Origin: Acidobacteriota bacterium
GTDB lineage: Bacteria > Acidobacteriota > Terriglobia > Terriglobales > Acidobacteriaceae
Length of the DNA: 64,000 nt
Assembly (NCBI GenBank): GCA_018268895.1
Contig: JAFDVP010000012.1
Location: forward strand, 529,698-593,697
Reading direction: 5' to 3'
The notes below the pieces were generated by a model. It saw nothing but the letters and a program-made list of their open reading frames with translations, was not told the DNA's origin and did no database searches. Within the stretch, counting starts at the first letter, position 1, and each line of letters opens with the position of its first letter. A program made the translations under genes and the position numbers. Positions 1 to 8,122 of this stretch are shown here, piece by piece.

Positions 1-2
1 AC

Positions 3-770
3 CTCGACTACATGATCGCCAATGAGGGCGACGTCGCCGCCGTCCTGGTCGAGCCCGTCGTCGGCACCAACGGCGTCCTTATCCCGCCGCCCGGCTACTT
101 CCAGAAGCTGCGCGAGGTCTGCGACAAACACGGCGTCCTGCTCATCGCCGACGAGGTCATGGCCGGCTGGGGTCGCACCGGCAAGTGGTTCGCCGTCGAC
201 AACTGGGACATCAAGCCCGACATCCTCACCACCGCCAAGGGAATCACCTCCGCCTACGTTCCCCTCGGCCTCTGCGCCACCACGCAGAAGATCGCCGATT
301 TCTTCGAGGAGAACTACTTCGCCCACGGACATACCTACGAGGCGCACCCCATGACCCTCGGCCCGGCCGTCGCCACCATCCGCGAGATGCAGCGGCTCAA
401 CCTCGTCGAGCGCGCCAACGAGATGGGAGCCTACCTCGGCGAAAAACTCCACGCCCTCAAGCCCAAGCACCCCTCCATCGGCGACGTGCGCGGCCTCGGC
501 CTCTTCTGGGCCGTCGAGCTCGTCAAAGACCAGAAGGCCAAGACCCCCTTCAACACCTGGCAGGAGAAGCTCGACGGCAAACCCATCGTGGTCGAACAGA
601 TCGCCGCCAAGATGCTCGCCGAAGGTGTAGTGATGCAGGCATGGATGAGCCACTTCGTCCTCGCCCCGCCGCTCATCATCGAGAAGGCCGACATCGACAA
701 GGCCGTCGATGCTCTCGACAAGGCTCTCATCATGGCGGACGAAGCGTTGCCTCAGCTTGCGACGGTGTAA
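3..770 (+). CDS. Class III aminotransferase (beta-alanine/taurine:pyruvate type), 5' partial
   Basis: C-terminal 255 or so residues of a PLP-dependent class III (omega) aminotransferase; the frame is open to the left edge, so the N-terminus lies outside the window. Visible hallmarks are the cofactor-binding aspartate in LLIADEVMAGWGRTG, the Schiff-base lysine in TTAKGITSAYVPLG, the HGHTYEAHP segment, and GDVRGLGLFWAVELV near the end. The overall pattern resembles taurine:pyruvate and beta-alanine:pyruvate aminotransferases. Because a pyrimidine-degradation operon and a methylmalonate-semialdehyde dehydrogenase lie nearby, transamination of beta-alanine to malonate semialdehyde is a plausible role. 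Substrate cannot be fixed from sequence alone; taurine or another omega-amino acid remains possible. Confidence 0.85.
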   Translation, partial: LDYMIANEGDVAAVLVEPVVGTNGVLIPPPGYFQKLREVCDKHGVLLIADEVMAGWGRTGKWFAVDNWDIKPDILTTAKGITSAYVPLGLCATTQKIADFFEENYFAHGHTYEAHPMTLGPAVATIREMQRLNLVERANEMGAYLGEKLHALKPKHPSIGDVRGLGLFWAVELVKDQKAKTPFNTWQEKLDGKPIVVEQIAAKMLAEGVVMQAWMSHFVLAPPLIIEKADIDKAVDALDKALIMADEALPQLATV

Positions 771-771
771 C

Positions 772-1017
772 GTGCGTAGATGGAAATCAGTTGGTGTTGT
801 CGCAGAAAGGGATCCCATTTGGATTTCTGGTGTGAACGTTTGGGATCATGCCTGGAACAAAACGGATGAAGCCAACGTGCTGTTGCCCCATCCCAGCTAT
901 CCTTGGCAAATGCATGGCATGTCTATTTACGAGATTGCGGTAGATGACCGTCGCATCAGGTTTGCAACTGGCGAACTCTCAGCAAACGTTTGGGGATTCT
1001 ATGAGCCTCAGTTATGA
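772..1017 (+). CDS. Small conserved hypothetical protein
   Basis: An 81-residue protein if translation starts at the GTG directly after the aminotransferase stop. The body has a strongly protein-like composition: a DPIWISGVNVWDHAW block, a MSIYEI block and a C-terminal RIRFATGELSANVWGFYEP block, rich in Trp and aromatic residues. I recall similar small cytoplasmic proteins in other bacteria but know no function for them. There is no signal peptide or membrane segment. Its immediate proximity to the aminotransferase allows co-transcription. The start is uncertain: no clear Shine-Dalgarno is visible, and an upstream ATG at 709 overlapping the aminotransferase, or an internal GTG at 832, could be used. 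Confidence 0.55.
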   Translation: MRRWKSVGVVAERDPIWISGVNVWDHAWNKTDEANVLLPHPSYPWQMHGMSIYEIAVDDRRIRFATGELSANVWGFYEPQL

Positions 1018-1105
1018 GGTTCACTTGTCCTTCGTGAGCCACACGTCGTGGACACCAGAAAGTTCTAAAGTCGTCCTCTAAGACCGGCTAAATACGAGGA
1101 CACTC

Positions 1106-1180
1106 ATGAAAGCCTGCGTTATTGCCATCTCTTTCATCACTTCCATTGCCTTCGCCGGGTGCCCCAGGTCTCGATTCTGA
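1106..1180 (+). pseudogene. Orphan signal-peptide start cut off by a repeat
   Basis: ATG followed by 24 codons that read as a classic signal peptide (MKACVIAISFITSIAFA, then GC) and then run into the first hairpin repeat, where a TGA stops translation. The nine bases ACGAGGACA sit three bases before this ATG and again three bases before the TPR-protein ATG at 1363, so the ribosome-binding context is duplicated 257 bases apart. The simplest reading is that repeats inserted just after the signal sequence of an older gene, or that the start region was duplicated during insertion. It is probably not a functional gene. Confidence 0.4.
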
Positions 1181-1208
1181 GACCTGGGTTCATCGCGCAA
1201 AGCGCGAC
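1157..1208 (+). repeat. Hairpin repeat family C, copy 1
   Basis: GGGTGCCCCA, then the stem GGTCTC/GAGACC around a GATTCT loop, then TGGGTTCATC and a second small stem GCGC-AAA-GCGC. The same core recurs at 6324. Confidence 0.85.
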
Positions 1209-1240
1209 AGCCTTTGTTTTTGCCGTTGCAGTTGCCTTTG

Positions 1241-1273
1241 CCGTCATTCTGAGCGCAGCGAAGAATCTCAGTA
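1241..1273 (+). repeat. Hairpin repeat family A, copy 1
   Basis: Sequence begins GTCATTCTGAGC and ends GAATCTCAGTA with a GAAGC-type centre. Near-identical copies occur about ten more times in the window in both orientations. Confidence 0.85.
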
Positions 1274-1299
1274 TTTCGCTCGGAGCAGCAATTCCATTC

Positions 1300-1339
1300 G
1301 GGTGCCCCATCCTTCGCAGGTTCATCGCGAAGGGTGGGA
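1300..1339 (+). repeat. Hairpin repeat family C, copy 2
   Basis: GGGTGCCCCATCCTTCGC on the left and GCGAAGGGTGGG on the right form a hairpin; the flanks match copy 1 but the stem sequence is different. It lies 24 bases before the TPR-protein start. Confidence 0.75.
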
Positions 1340-1362
1340 AGCAAGACCCTACGAGGACAGAC

Positions 1363-3000
1363 ATGAAATCCGCGCTCGCCGTCGCCCTTCTCCTCGCCAC
1401 CTCTGCCACCGCACAGATGCCGATGTCGCACGACGGCGACCACCGCCCCGTCCCTCTCGTCCACGGACTCGGCAACTCCGCGCACACCATCCGCACCACC
1501 AGCCCCGAGGCGCAGCGTTACTTCAACCAGGGACTCGACTACATCTGGGCCTTCAACCACGACGAGGCACGCCGCTCCTTCCAGAAGGCCGCCGACCTCG
1601 ACCCCGCCGCCGCCATGCCGCTCTGGGGAGTCGCCCTCGCCGTCGGCCCCAACTACAACGACATCGACATCGGCCACCAGCGCGCGCAGCAGGCCATCGA
1701 CGCTCTCGCCAAGGCCCGCCCCCTTGCACAAGCGCCCGAAGAGCAGGCCTATATCGACGCGCTCTCCACGCGCTACACCGGCACCGGCGACAACATCGCC
1801 GTCCGCGGCCCCGAGTACGCCGAAGCGATGAAGTCCCTCGCCGCCAAATACCCCGCCGACCTCGACGCCGCCACCCTCTACGCCGAAGCGTTGATGGACC
1901 TCAACCCCTGGAAGCTCTGGAACCCCGATGGCACCGCCGCGCCGCACACCGACGAGATCGTCTCCACGCTACAAGCGGTGTTGAAGAAAGACCTTCATCA
2001 CGTAGGCGCGAACCATCTCCTCATCCACGCCACAGAGGCCTCACCGCATCCTGAGATCGCGCTCGCTGCCGCAAAGTATCTCGAAGACGCCACGCCCACC
2101 GCAGGCCACCTCGTCCACATGCCCGCGCACATCTACCAGCGCACCGGCAACTTCAACGGCTCCGCCCTGGCCAACGAGCGCGCCGTCGCCGCCGACCAGG
2201 CCTACTTCCAGTCGCAGCACCTCGATCACGTGACGAACATGTACTACAACATGTACTACGTGCACAACATTCACTTCCTCGCCGCCTCCTGCGCCATGGA
2301 GGGCAACAACGCCTGCACCCAGAAGGCCGCTCGCGAACTCGTCGCGCAAGTCCTGCCCGCGACCAAAGACCATCCCGAAACCGAGTGGTACATGCCGACG
2401 CAACCCTGGATGCTCACGCGCTTCCAGCAGTGGACGACCATCCTTGCCTCACCCATGCCCGAGCCGCGGCTCCAGAACCTCACCGCCTTCTGGCACTACG
2501 CACGCGGCAGCGCCTTCGCCGCGAAGCACCAGATCGCAGCAGCGCAAAAAGAGCGCGCCGCACTCGCCGCGAGAATCAACCAGCTCCCAGCCGACGCCAT
2601 CCCCGACTTCCAGAATCCCGCCAAATCCGCGCTCCAGCTAGCGCTCGACGTGCTCGACGCCCGCATCCTCGAAGCACAGGGCAACCTCCCCGAGGCCATC
2701 GAGACATGGAAGAAGGCCGTCGCGCTCAACGACACCTTCCTCTACAACGAGCCCGCCGACTGGTACTACCCCGTGCGCGAATCGCTCGGCGGCGCACTCC
2801 TACGCAACCGCCAGCCCGCCGAAGCCGGAGCCGTCTTCCAACGCGACCTCGAAATCAACCCCGGCAACGGCCGCTCCCTCTACGGCCTCTGGCAGGCGCA
2901 ACTCGCACAAAAGAAATCCGCCGAAGCCGCAAAGACACATGCCGAGTTTCAGAGCGCATGGCAACACGCCGACACCAAACTAAGCATCGGCACGCTGTAA
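1363..3000 (+). CDS. Secreted TPR-repeat protein
   Basis: 545-residue protein starting at the ATG of MKSALAVALLLATSATAQ, a good signal peptide with cleavage after the Ala-rich segment. The frame stays open upstream to 1159, but that stretch is built from dispersed repeats, so the later ATG with ACGAGGACA before it is chosen. Tetratricopeptide-like motifs are visible near residues 50-110 (AQRYFNQGLDYIWAFNHDEA, FQKAADLDPAAA) and 430-530 (AIETWKKAVALND, VFQRDLEINPGNG). Such proteins act as protein-protein scaffolds in the periplasm; no enzymatic domain is seen. The middle contains two closely spaced MYYN/MYYVHN segments and many His residues. Specific function is unknown. Confidence 0.8.
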   Translation: MKSALAVALLLATSATAQMPMSHDGDHRPVPLVHGLGNSAHTIRTTSPEAQRYFNQGLDYIWAFNHDEARRSFQKAADLDPAAAMPLWGVALAVGPNYNDIDIGHQRAQQAIDALAKARPLAQAPEEQAYIDALSTRYTGTGDNIAVRGPEYAEAMKSLAAKYPADLDAATLYAEALMDLNPWKLWNPDGTAAPHTDEIVSTLQAVLKKDLHHVGANHLLIHATEASPHPEIALAAAKYLEDATPTAGHLVHMPAHIYQRTGNFNGSALANERAVAADQAYFQSQHLDHVTNMYYNMYYVHNIHFLAASCAMEGNNACTQKAARELVAQVLPATKDHPETEWYMPTQPWMLTRFQQWTTILASPMPEPRLQNLTAFWHYARGSAFAAKHQIAAAQKERAALAARINQLPADAIPDFQNPAKSALQLALDVLDARILEAQGNLPEAIETWKKAVALNDTFLYNEPADWYYPVRESLGGALLRNRQPAEAGAVFQRDLEINPGNGRSLYGLWQAQLAQKKSAEAAKTHAEFQSAWQHADTKLSIGTL

Positions 3001-3018
3001 GCGCCCAATAAAGACGAC

Positions 3019-3066
3019 GTCATTCTGGCCCTTGAGCAAAGCGAAGGGGAAGAATCCCCTAGTCTC
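3019..3066 (+). repeat. Hairpin repeat family A, diverged copy 2
   Basis: GTCATTCTGGCCC...GAAGAATCCCCTAGT; a diverged copy with an enlarged centre, directly after the TPR gene. Confidence 0.6.
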
Positions 3067-3105
3067 CTCGCGGCTGCACACATATCTTCGTGTGAACCAC
3101 CAAAC

Positions 3106-3165
3106 CGGTGCCCCATATCTGGCGGCATCATCGCCAGATGTGGGACATGCGAGCGAAGCTCGAAC
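3106..3165 (+). repeat. Hairpin repeat family C, copy 3
   Basis: GGTGCCCCATATCTGGCG and CGCCAGATGTGGG form the main stem; a second hairpin GAGCGAAGCTC follows. Same stem type as the copy at 29001. Confidence 0.75.
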
Positions 3166-3169
3166 AGCC

Positions 3170-3208
3170 TTGAATAACAAAGAGGCCCCGGAACACCTCC
3201 GGGGCCTC
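3170..3208 (-). terminator. Rho-independent terminator of mmsA
   Basis: GAGGCCCCGG and CCGGGGCCTC form a 10-bp GC-rich stem 16 bases past the mmsA stop. On the minus strand it is followed by a T-rich tail (TTTGTTATT). Confidence 0.85.
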
Positions 3209-3223
3209 CACAACCAAGATCAC

Positions 3224-4765
3224 CTACCCAAGCGTAGGCATCGACGTATCCACGCCCTCGCGGAGCCCCGTCGGCCACCGCGCCGTGATTGTCTTGATCC
3301 GCGTGTAGAACCGCACACCCTCCGGCCCGTAGATCGAGTGATCGCCAAACAGCGAACGCTTCCATCCGCCGAAGCTATGGAACGCCATCGGCACGGGGAT
3401 CGGGATGTTCACGCCAACCATGCCAACCTGGACATTGTTCGCGAACTCGCGAGCCGTGTCGCCGTCGCGAGTAAAGATCGACGTGCCGTTGCCGAACTCA
3501 TGCTCGTCGATCAGCGCGAGCGCCGTCTTGAAGTTGTTCGTCCGCACCAGCCCCAGCACCGGCCCGAAGATCTCCTCTTTATAGATACGCATCTCCGGCT
3601 TCACGTGGTCGAACAGCGTCGCTCCCATGAAGAACCCTTCGCCCTTCGGCAGCGCTCCCTTGCGGCCATCGACAACCAGCTCCGCGCCCTCCTTCGCCCC
3701 CAGGTCCAGATATCCGCTCACGCGATCGAGATGCACCTTCGTCACCAGCGGCCCCATGTCGGCGCCCTTCTCCATGCCCGAAGAGATCTTCAGCTTGCCG
3801 ATGCGCTCGATCACCTTCGCCCGCAGCGCATCCGCCGTCTCATGCCCCACGGCCACCGCAATCGAGATCGCCATGCAGCGCTCGCCCGCCGAACCATACG
3901 CCGCGCCCACCAGGGCATCGGCCGCCTGGTCCATGTCCGCATCCGGCATCACGATCATGTGGTTCTTCGCTCCGCCCAGCGCCTGCACACGCTTTCCGTG
4001 CGAGGTCCCCTTCGCATACACATACTCCGCAATCGGCGTCGAACCCACAAAGCTCACGGCCTTCACATCCGGGTGCTCCAGCAACCCGTCGACTGACTCC
4101 TTGTCTCCATGCACCACGTTGAAGACGCCATCCGGAAGCCCGGCCTCCTTCAGCAGTTCGGCAAGCACGATCGACACGCTGGGATCGCGCTCGCTCGGCT
4201 TCAGCACAAACGTGTTGCCGCACGCCAGCGCAATCGGGAACATCCACATCGGAACCATCGCCGGAAAGTTGAATGGCGTAATCCCCGCAACCACTCCCAG
4301 CGGCTGACGCAGCGACCAGCTATCGACGTCCGAGCCGACCTTCTCCGAGAACTCGCCCTTCAGCAGGTGCGGAATCCCCACCGCGAACTCCACCACCTCG
4401 AGCCCGCGCATCGCCTCGCCCTTCGCGTCCGAAAAGACCTTGCCATGCTCCGACGTAATGATCCCGGCGATCCGGTCGATGTTCTGCTCAAAAAGCTCGC
4501 GGAAGCGAAACAGCACGCGCGCCCGGCGCAGCGGAGGCAGCGCCGACCATGCGGGAAACGCCTCCTGCGCCGCCGCGACCGCCTTGTTCAGCTCCGCGCC
4601 ATTGGCCAGCGGAAGCTTCGCCTGCACCTTGCCCGTCGCAGGGTTGAACACGTCGCCGAAGCGGCCCGACGAACCGGAGACTCGCGCGCCCCCGATCCAG
4701 TGTGTAATCTCGCGAACATCCGCGCCTGACGCTGCGGCCTCAGGTGCAATGGCTGTCGATGACAT
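3224..4765 (-). CDS. mmsA: CoA-acylating methylmalonate-semialdehyde dehydrogenase
   Basis: 513-residue aldehyde dehydrogenase of the MmsA/IolA type, which oxidises methylmalonate semialdehyde to propionyl-CoA, or malonate semialdehyde to acetyl-CoA, with NAD and CoA and loss of CO2. Family marks: GITPFNFPAM near residue 161, LKPSERDP near 188, GSTPIAEYVY near 241, and the nucleophile Cys297 in GERCMAIS. The GGAKNH segment replaces the usual ELGGK/Glu of hydrolytic ALDHs, as expected for a CoA-dependent enzyme. It would finish degradation of beta-alanine (uracil) and aminoisobutyrate (thymine) from the nearby pyrimidine operon, or of valine. Monocistronic, with its own terminator and an operator-like palindrome upstream. 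Confidence 0.93.
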   Translation of the reverse strand: MSSTAIAPEAAASGADVREITHWIGGARVSGSSGRFGDVFNPATGKVQAKLPLANGAELNKAVAAAQEAFPAWSALPPLRRARVLFRFRELFEQNIDRIAGIITSEHGKVFSDAKGEAMRGLEVVEFAVGIPHLLKGEFSEKVGSDVDSWSLRQPLGVVAGITPFNFPAMVPMWMFPIALACGNTFVLKPSERDPSVSIVLAELLKEAGLPDGVFNVVHGDKESVDGLLEHPDVKAVSFVGSTPIAEYVYAKGTSHGKRVQALGGAKNHMIVMPDADMDQAADALVGAAYGSAGERCMAISIAVAVGHETADALRAKVIERIGKLKISSGMEKGADMGPLVTKVHLDRVSGYLDLGAKEGAELVVDGRKGALPKGEGFFMGATLFDHVKPEMRIYKEEIFGPVLGLVRTNNFKTALALIDEHEFGNGTSIFTRDGDTAREFANNVQVGMVGVNIPIPVPMAFHSFGGWKRSLFGDHSIYGPEGVRFYTRIKTITARWPTGLREGVDTSMPTLG

Positions 4766-4799
4766 GGTGGAACCTCGATTCCCTGGAGATACGAATCAA

Positions 4800-4821
4800 C
4801 TATATTCGCCTACCAATATAG
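4800..4821 (-). promoter_or_regulatory. Operator-like inverted repeat upstream of mmsA
   Basis: Seven-base arms CTATATT and AATATAG separated by eight bases, ending 35 bases upstream of the mmsA ATG. Position and dyad symmetry fit a repressor site; the regulator is not in this window. Confidence 0.4.
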
Positions 4822-4842
4822 ATGTCATGCTTCATGATAAGC

Positions 4843-4873
4843 AAATAGCATTGCATTATATGCAATGCTATTT
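4843..4873 (-). terminator. Long perfect inverted repeat spanning the phosphodiesterase stop codon
   Basis: Arms of 14 bases (AAATAGCATTGCAT and its exact complement) around a three-base centre. The TAG stop of the minus-strand phosphodiesterase lies inside the first arm. It may act as an AT-rich terminator of that gene, as an operator for mmsA, or both. Confidence 0.5.
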
Positions 4874-6217
4874 CTTCCCCGTGCGAATGTCATGCCCTTC
4901 AGTGCCAGGAATCGTCGCACCCAGCAGCGCTGCTGCCGTCGGCCCAACGTCCTCAATGGAGACCCCCTCCAACGCGCCGCCGCACCTCTCGATCCCCACG
5001 CCAGAAACAATGAAGGATGGATGCATCTGAGGGACCTGCGGACTGTATCCATGCGCTCCCTTGCTCGCCGAATCCGTCACCGACGGCCCCGTGAGGTTGC
5101 TGCCGAAGCCGAATCCCTCCACCGCGTCGATCGCAAGAAACGCCAGCGGATCGGCCCCCATCGTCTTCAACTCCTCCGGCGTGTACACGTGCGCGATTCC
5201 GTTCGCGGGATCGGCCGCTAGCCGGCGAACAATCTCCGTCGCCTTCTCGATGCTCGCACGGTCGTTCGGGTCCTTCGCCTCAAAGAAAACCGAGCCCGTC
5301 AGGTTGCGCTGATACACCTTCCAGTCCGTCAGGCGTCCGTTCCTGTCCGTCGTAATCAGCCCCGCCTCGCGCAGCGCGATCAGCGGATGAAACAGCTTCG
5401 TCACCGGAAGAAACCCATGGTCGGAGACGACCATCCACGTCGTCTCCGACGCCCGTCCCGACTGCTCAACGTAAGCGCGGATCTTCCCGATCTGCGCGTC
5501 GATCCTCTCCAACTCTGCATGCGACTCCGCCGTGTGCGGGCCGTACTTGTGCTGCGCCTCGTCCAACTCGCTCAAATGCAGGGCCATCAGCGACGGCCTC
5601 CGTGTGCGCAGAATCGCAATCGTCGCGTCCGTGCGCCAGTCGTCCGACATCGGACGCGCCGTCGTGTTCTCCTTCTGCATCTCGGCGAACAGCCCCGGCG
5701 TCGAGATCACGCGCATCAGGGCGATGTCCTCTTCCGTGCGCACCGGACGATACTCCGGCAGAAGGTAGTCCACGTCCGCACCCACCGTCACCGGCCACGA
5801 GACCGCCGCCGTCTTCAGGTGCGCCGTGTGCAGCGCCTGCCACAGCGTCGGCGACTTGATCTTCTCGGCGAAGTAATACCAGCCGCCAAACTCCAGGTTG
5901 AACGGGTCCATCGGTGTGTTGCTGATCACGCCATGCGCCGCCGGCGGCTGCCCGGTAATCATCGCCGTGTGGCTCGGATAGGTGCTCGCCGGAAACACGC
6001 CCATCATCCCTGGCGACGCACAGCCTGCGCTCATCAGCGCGCGAAGGTTTGGAATCTTCAGTCCATGCGCATCGGCCGCTTCGTACTCCACCGGGGTCAT
6101 GCCGTCCACGGAGACCAGGATCACCTGCTTCGCCACAGGGCCCTTCGCTGCCAAAAACGGGCAATATCCCACCGCAACGGCCAGCAATGCTGCAACGCGC
6201 GAGAGAGTCCTGAACAT
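4868..6217 (-). CDS. Secreted type I phosphodiesterase/nucleotide pyrophosphatase family protein
   Basis: 449 residues from the ATG of MFRTLSRVAALLAVAVGYCP, a signal peptide ending near LAAKG; an earlier in-frame start at 6292 would only add residues before the signal. The alkaline-phosphatase superfamily metal site is visible: ILVSVDGMTPVEY (Asp), the nucleophile segment FPASTYPSHTAMITG, SELDEAQHKYGPHT (Asp/His) and VVSDHGF (Asp-His). These enzymes hydrolyse phosphodiester or pyrophosphate bonds of extracellular nucleotides with two zinc ions, in the periplasm or outside. In context it could release nucleosides or bases for the catabolic operons, but that link is inference. Its stop codon sits inside a long palindrome. 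Confidence 0.88.
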   Translation of the reverse strand: MFRTLSRVAALLAVAVGYCPFLAAKGPVAKQVILVSVDGMTPVEYEAADAHGLKIPNLRALMSAGCASPGMMGVFPASTYPSHTAMITGQPPAAHGVISNTPMDPFNLEFGGWYYFAEKIKSPTLWQALHTAHLKTAAVSWPVTVGADVDYLLPEYRPVRTEEDIALMRVISTPGLFAEMQKENTTARPMSDDWRTDATIAILRTRRPSLMALHLSELDEAQHKYGPHTAESHAELERIDAQIGKIRAYVEQSGRASETTWMVVSDHGFLPVTKLFHPLIALREAGLITTDRNGRLTDWKVYQRNLTGSVFFEAKDPNDRASIEKATEIVRRLAADPANGIAHVYTPEELKTMGADPLAFLAIDAVEGFGFGSNLTGPSVTDSASKGAHGYSPQVPQMHPSFIVSGVGIERCGGALEGVSIEDVGPTAAALLGATIPGTEGHDIRTGKK

Positions 6218-6323
6218 GCCGTCTCCTGGCGGAAGTAGTGGCAAATACTGAAGAAACTTCATCGTAGACAGCCAATCGCCAAATGTCAACAAACGGTATA
6301 CCGAAGTTCAGGCAGCCACGCAG

Positions 6324-6378
6324 CGGGTGCCCCAGGTCTCGATTCTGAGACCTGGGTTCATTCGAGCGAAGCTCGAAC
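6324..6378 (+). repeat. Hairpin repeat family C, copy 4
   Basis: Same GGGTGCCCCA/GGTCTC...GAGACC/TGGGTTCAT core as copy 1, followed by the second hairpin TTCGAGCGAAGCTCGAA. Sits between two minus-strand genes. Confidence 0.85.
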
Positions 6379-6380
6379 CC

Positions 6381-7859
6381 TTACCGCCAATTCAAGTAGA
6401 TCGGGTTCGTCAGTACCACCGGATCACTTCCAGGTTCTCCATCCACCAGCTCAGCCCGTACCCAGTGACGTTTGCCGTCGGAGACCCACCGGTAGCTCGC
6501 CGCCCCATTCGTCAACACCGGCTGATCGGCCACCGGCTTGCCGTCCACGTACAGCCGCAACTGCGCGCCCGAGCGGTCGTTGGTCGAGATCGTGAACTCC
6601 ACCGCGCTCCTCTCGGCGGCCTTCACCTCATCGCCCATCATCGCGGTCCCGGCGGTCAGCAGTAGCTCCGGCCCATCCGGCCCATGCGTCTTCACGTAGA
6701 CGTGGCCGGCCTTGATGCCCTCAAGGATCGCCGGCTGCGAAAGCTCCTTCGCATACACCACCGTCGTCGGAATGCCCACGCCATCATGCAGCGACAACTG
6801 CTCGCCGCCGCGATGCTCATCGCCACCGCCCACGCCCGTCGGACGCAGCCCTTCGGCGTGCAGCTTCTCCCACAGCGGAACGCCGTTGCCCGGCGGCGGC
6901 GTGAACCACGACCCATGCTCGTGGTAGCCGTTGATCACCTCGATCGCGTCCACCTTCGAGAAGTCCGTAATCGGCATCCATCCCCACCCGCAGCCGGGGC
7001 ACTTGCCGTCCCACGGCCAGTAGAAGTGATTGATGCTCACCAGTGCATTCTGCGCGTGGGCCTGGTCGAAGAGATTGTTCACCGTGAACCCCTTCTCCCA
7101 CACGCGATAGTCCAGAAAACCGATCGTGCCCCACGCGTTCGCGTGGCCGCGCGTTGTCGTCACCTCTTCGCCCGCGATCAGCAGAAGCTTGTCGTAGTAG
7201 GGCTGCACCTGGTCCAGCTCGTTGAAGGTGGCCTGCGTGTTGTGATCCGTCACGGCAAGAAAGTCGAGCTTCTGCGCGGCCGCCGCCGCCAGCAGCTTGA
7301 ACACCGGACACGGCACATTCTTCCCCGACTGGCTCCTGCACACCGCATCCGTGTTGCCTGTGTGCGAGTGCAGGTCGCCCATGTACCATCCCGGCTTCGC
7401 ATTCAGCACCGCGTAGTGCTCGGGGTCGAGCCTGCGCGAAAGATGAATCTTCAGCGTGTACTCGCCGTGCGCCCCGGGAGCGACGTAGTTGAACCCGAAC
7501 GACACCTTCCAAACGCCCGGAATCAGCGGCCCCGGCATGTACGGCCCCGTCGCCGTCACCGTCGAGATGGAAAACTTTGCGCGGCCCTCGCCGCGATAAC
7601 GCTCCGGGTCCCACATCCCCACCGTGACGTACATGCCCTTCTGAAAGCCGGGCGAATCCAGCTCCACGTCCATGCGCTCGATCCCCGTCGGCATCGTGAA
7701 GGTCTGCGTCTCATGTGTGCCGATCTTCTCCGGAGCAATCGTGCCATGCAGCTCGAGATCGAGTGAAGGGTCTTTCGGCGCATTCTGCGCAAACACCATC
7801 GGCGAAACAACCAGCAATGATAGGGCAACGGCAGCCTGCATGTAACTCATGAAGCGCAT
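6381..7859 (-). CDS. CehA/McbA-family metallohydrolase (PHP fold), secreted
   Basis: 492 residues from the ATG of MRFMSYMQAAVALSLLVVSP, preceded at good distance by GAGG; the frame can begin at a TTG five codons earlier. Signal peptide with cleavage near VFAQ. An N-terminal beta domain (about 30-150) precedes a PHP-like metal site: GDLHSHTGNTD near residue 165, LAVTDHNTQ near 205, SINHFYWPWDG near 275 and GGGDEHRGG near 350. A C-terminal beta domain closes the protein. The family includes the carbaryl and carbofuran hydrolases that gave it its name, but most members are uncharacterised phosphoesterase-like enzymes. Substrate is unknown here. Expected in the periplasm. Confidence 0.85.
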   Translation of the reverse strand: MRFMSYMQAAVALSLLVVSPMVFAQNAPKDPSLDLELHGTIAPEKIGTHETQTFTMPTGIERMDVELDSPGFQKGMYVTVGMWDPERYRGEGRAKFSISTVTATGPYMPGPLIPGVWKVSFGFNYVAPGAHGEYTLKIHLSRRLDPEHYAVLNAKPGWYMGDLHSHTGNTDAVCRSQSGKNVPCPVFKLLAAAAAQKLDFLAVTDHNTQATFNELDQVQPYYDKLLLIAGEEVTTTRGHANAWGTIGFLDYRVWEKGFTVNNLFDQAHAQNALVSINHFYWPWDGKCPGCGWGWMPITDFSKVDAIEVINGYHEHGSWFTPPPGNGVPLWEKLHAEGLRPTGVGGGDEHRGGEQLSLHDGVGIPTTVVYAKELSQPAILEGIKAGHVYVKTHGPDGPELLLTAGTAMMGDEVKAAERSAVEFTISTNDRSGAQLRLYVDGKPVADQPVLTNGAASYRWVSDGKRHWVRAELVDGEPGSDPVVLTNPIYLNWR

Positions 7860-7939
7860 GATCGGAAACCTCAAACAGAAGTTGTAAAACGCCTGCGATG
7901 CAGCATACCAGCACCATTTCTCACTGCACTATTCCAGTG

Positions 7940-7973
7940 CCGTCATTCTGAGCGCAGCAAAGAATCCCTGTAG
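7940..7973 (+). repeat. Hairpin repeat family A, copy 3
   Basis: GTCATTCTGAGCGCAGC...GAATCCCTGTAG between divergently read genes; the CCCTG ending is a minor variant also seen at 20229. Confidence 0.8.
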
Positions 7974-8034
7974 TTTGCTTTAGCGGCAACGATCTTTGGC
8001 CAAGCATCCGATTTGCATAAATCACCCACCACGG

Positions 8035-8047
8035 GTTTACAGTAAAC
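8035..8047. promoter_or_regulatory. Short palindrome upstream of the SDR gene
   Basis: GTTTAC-A-GTAAAC, a perfect 6-bp dyad about 75 bases before the SDR start. It could be an operator; the evidence is symmetry and position only. Confidence 0.25.
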
Positions 8048-8122
8048 AGCATTGCGCGTCGGCAACACCGAACCGAACCCGCGAGCGCACCTCAGAACTC
8101 ACATCCGAAAGGAAGCAGCCCT

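Noticed and set aside
1159..1362. N-terminal 68-residue extension of the TPR protein
   Set aside because: Made entirely of translated family A and C repeats; the signal peptide begins at 1363.
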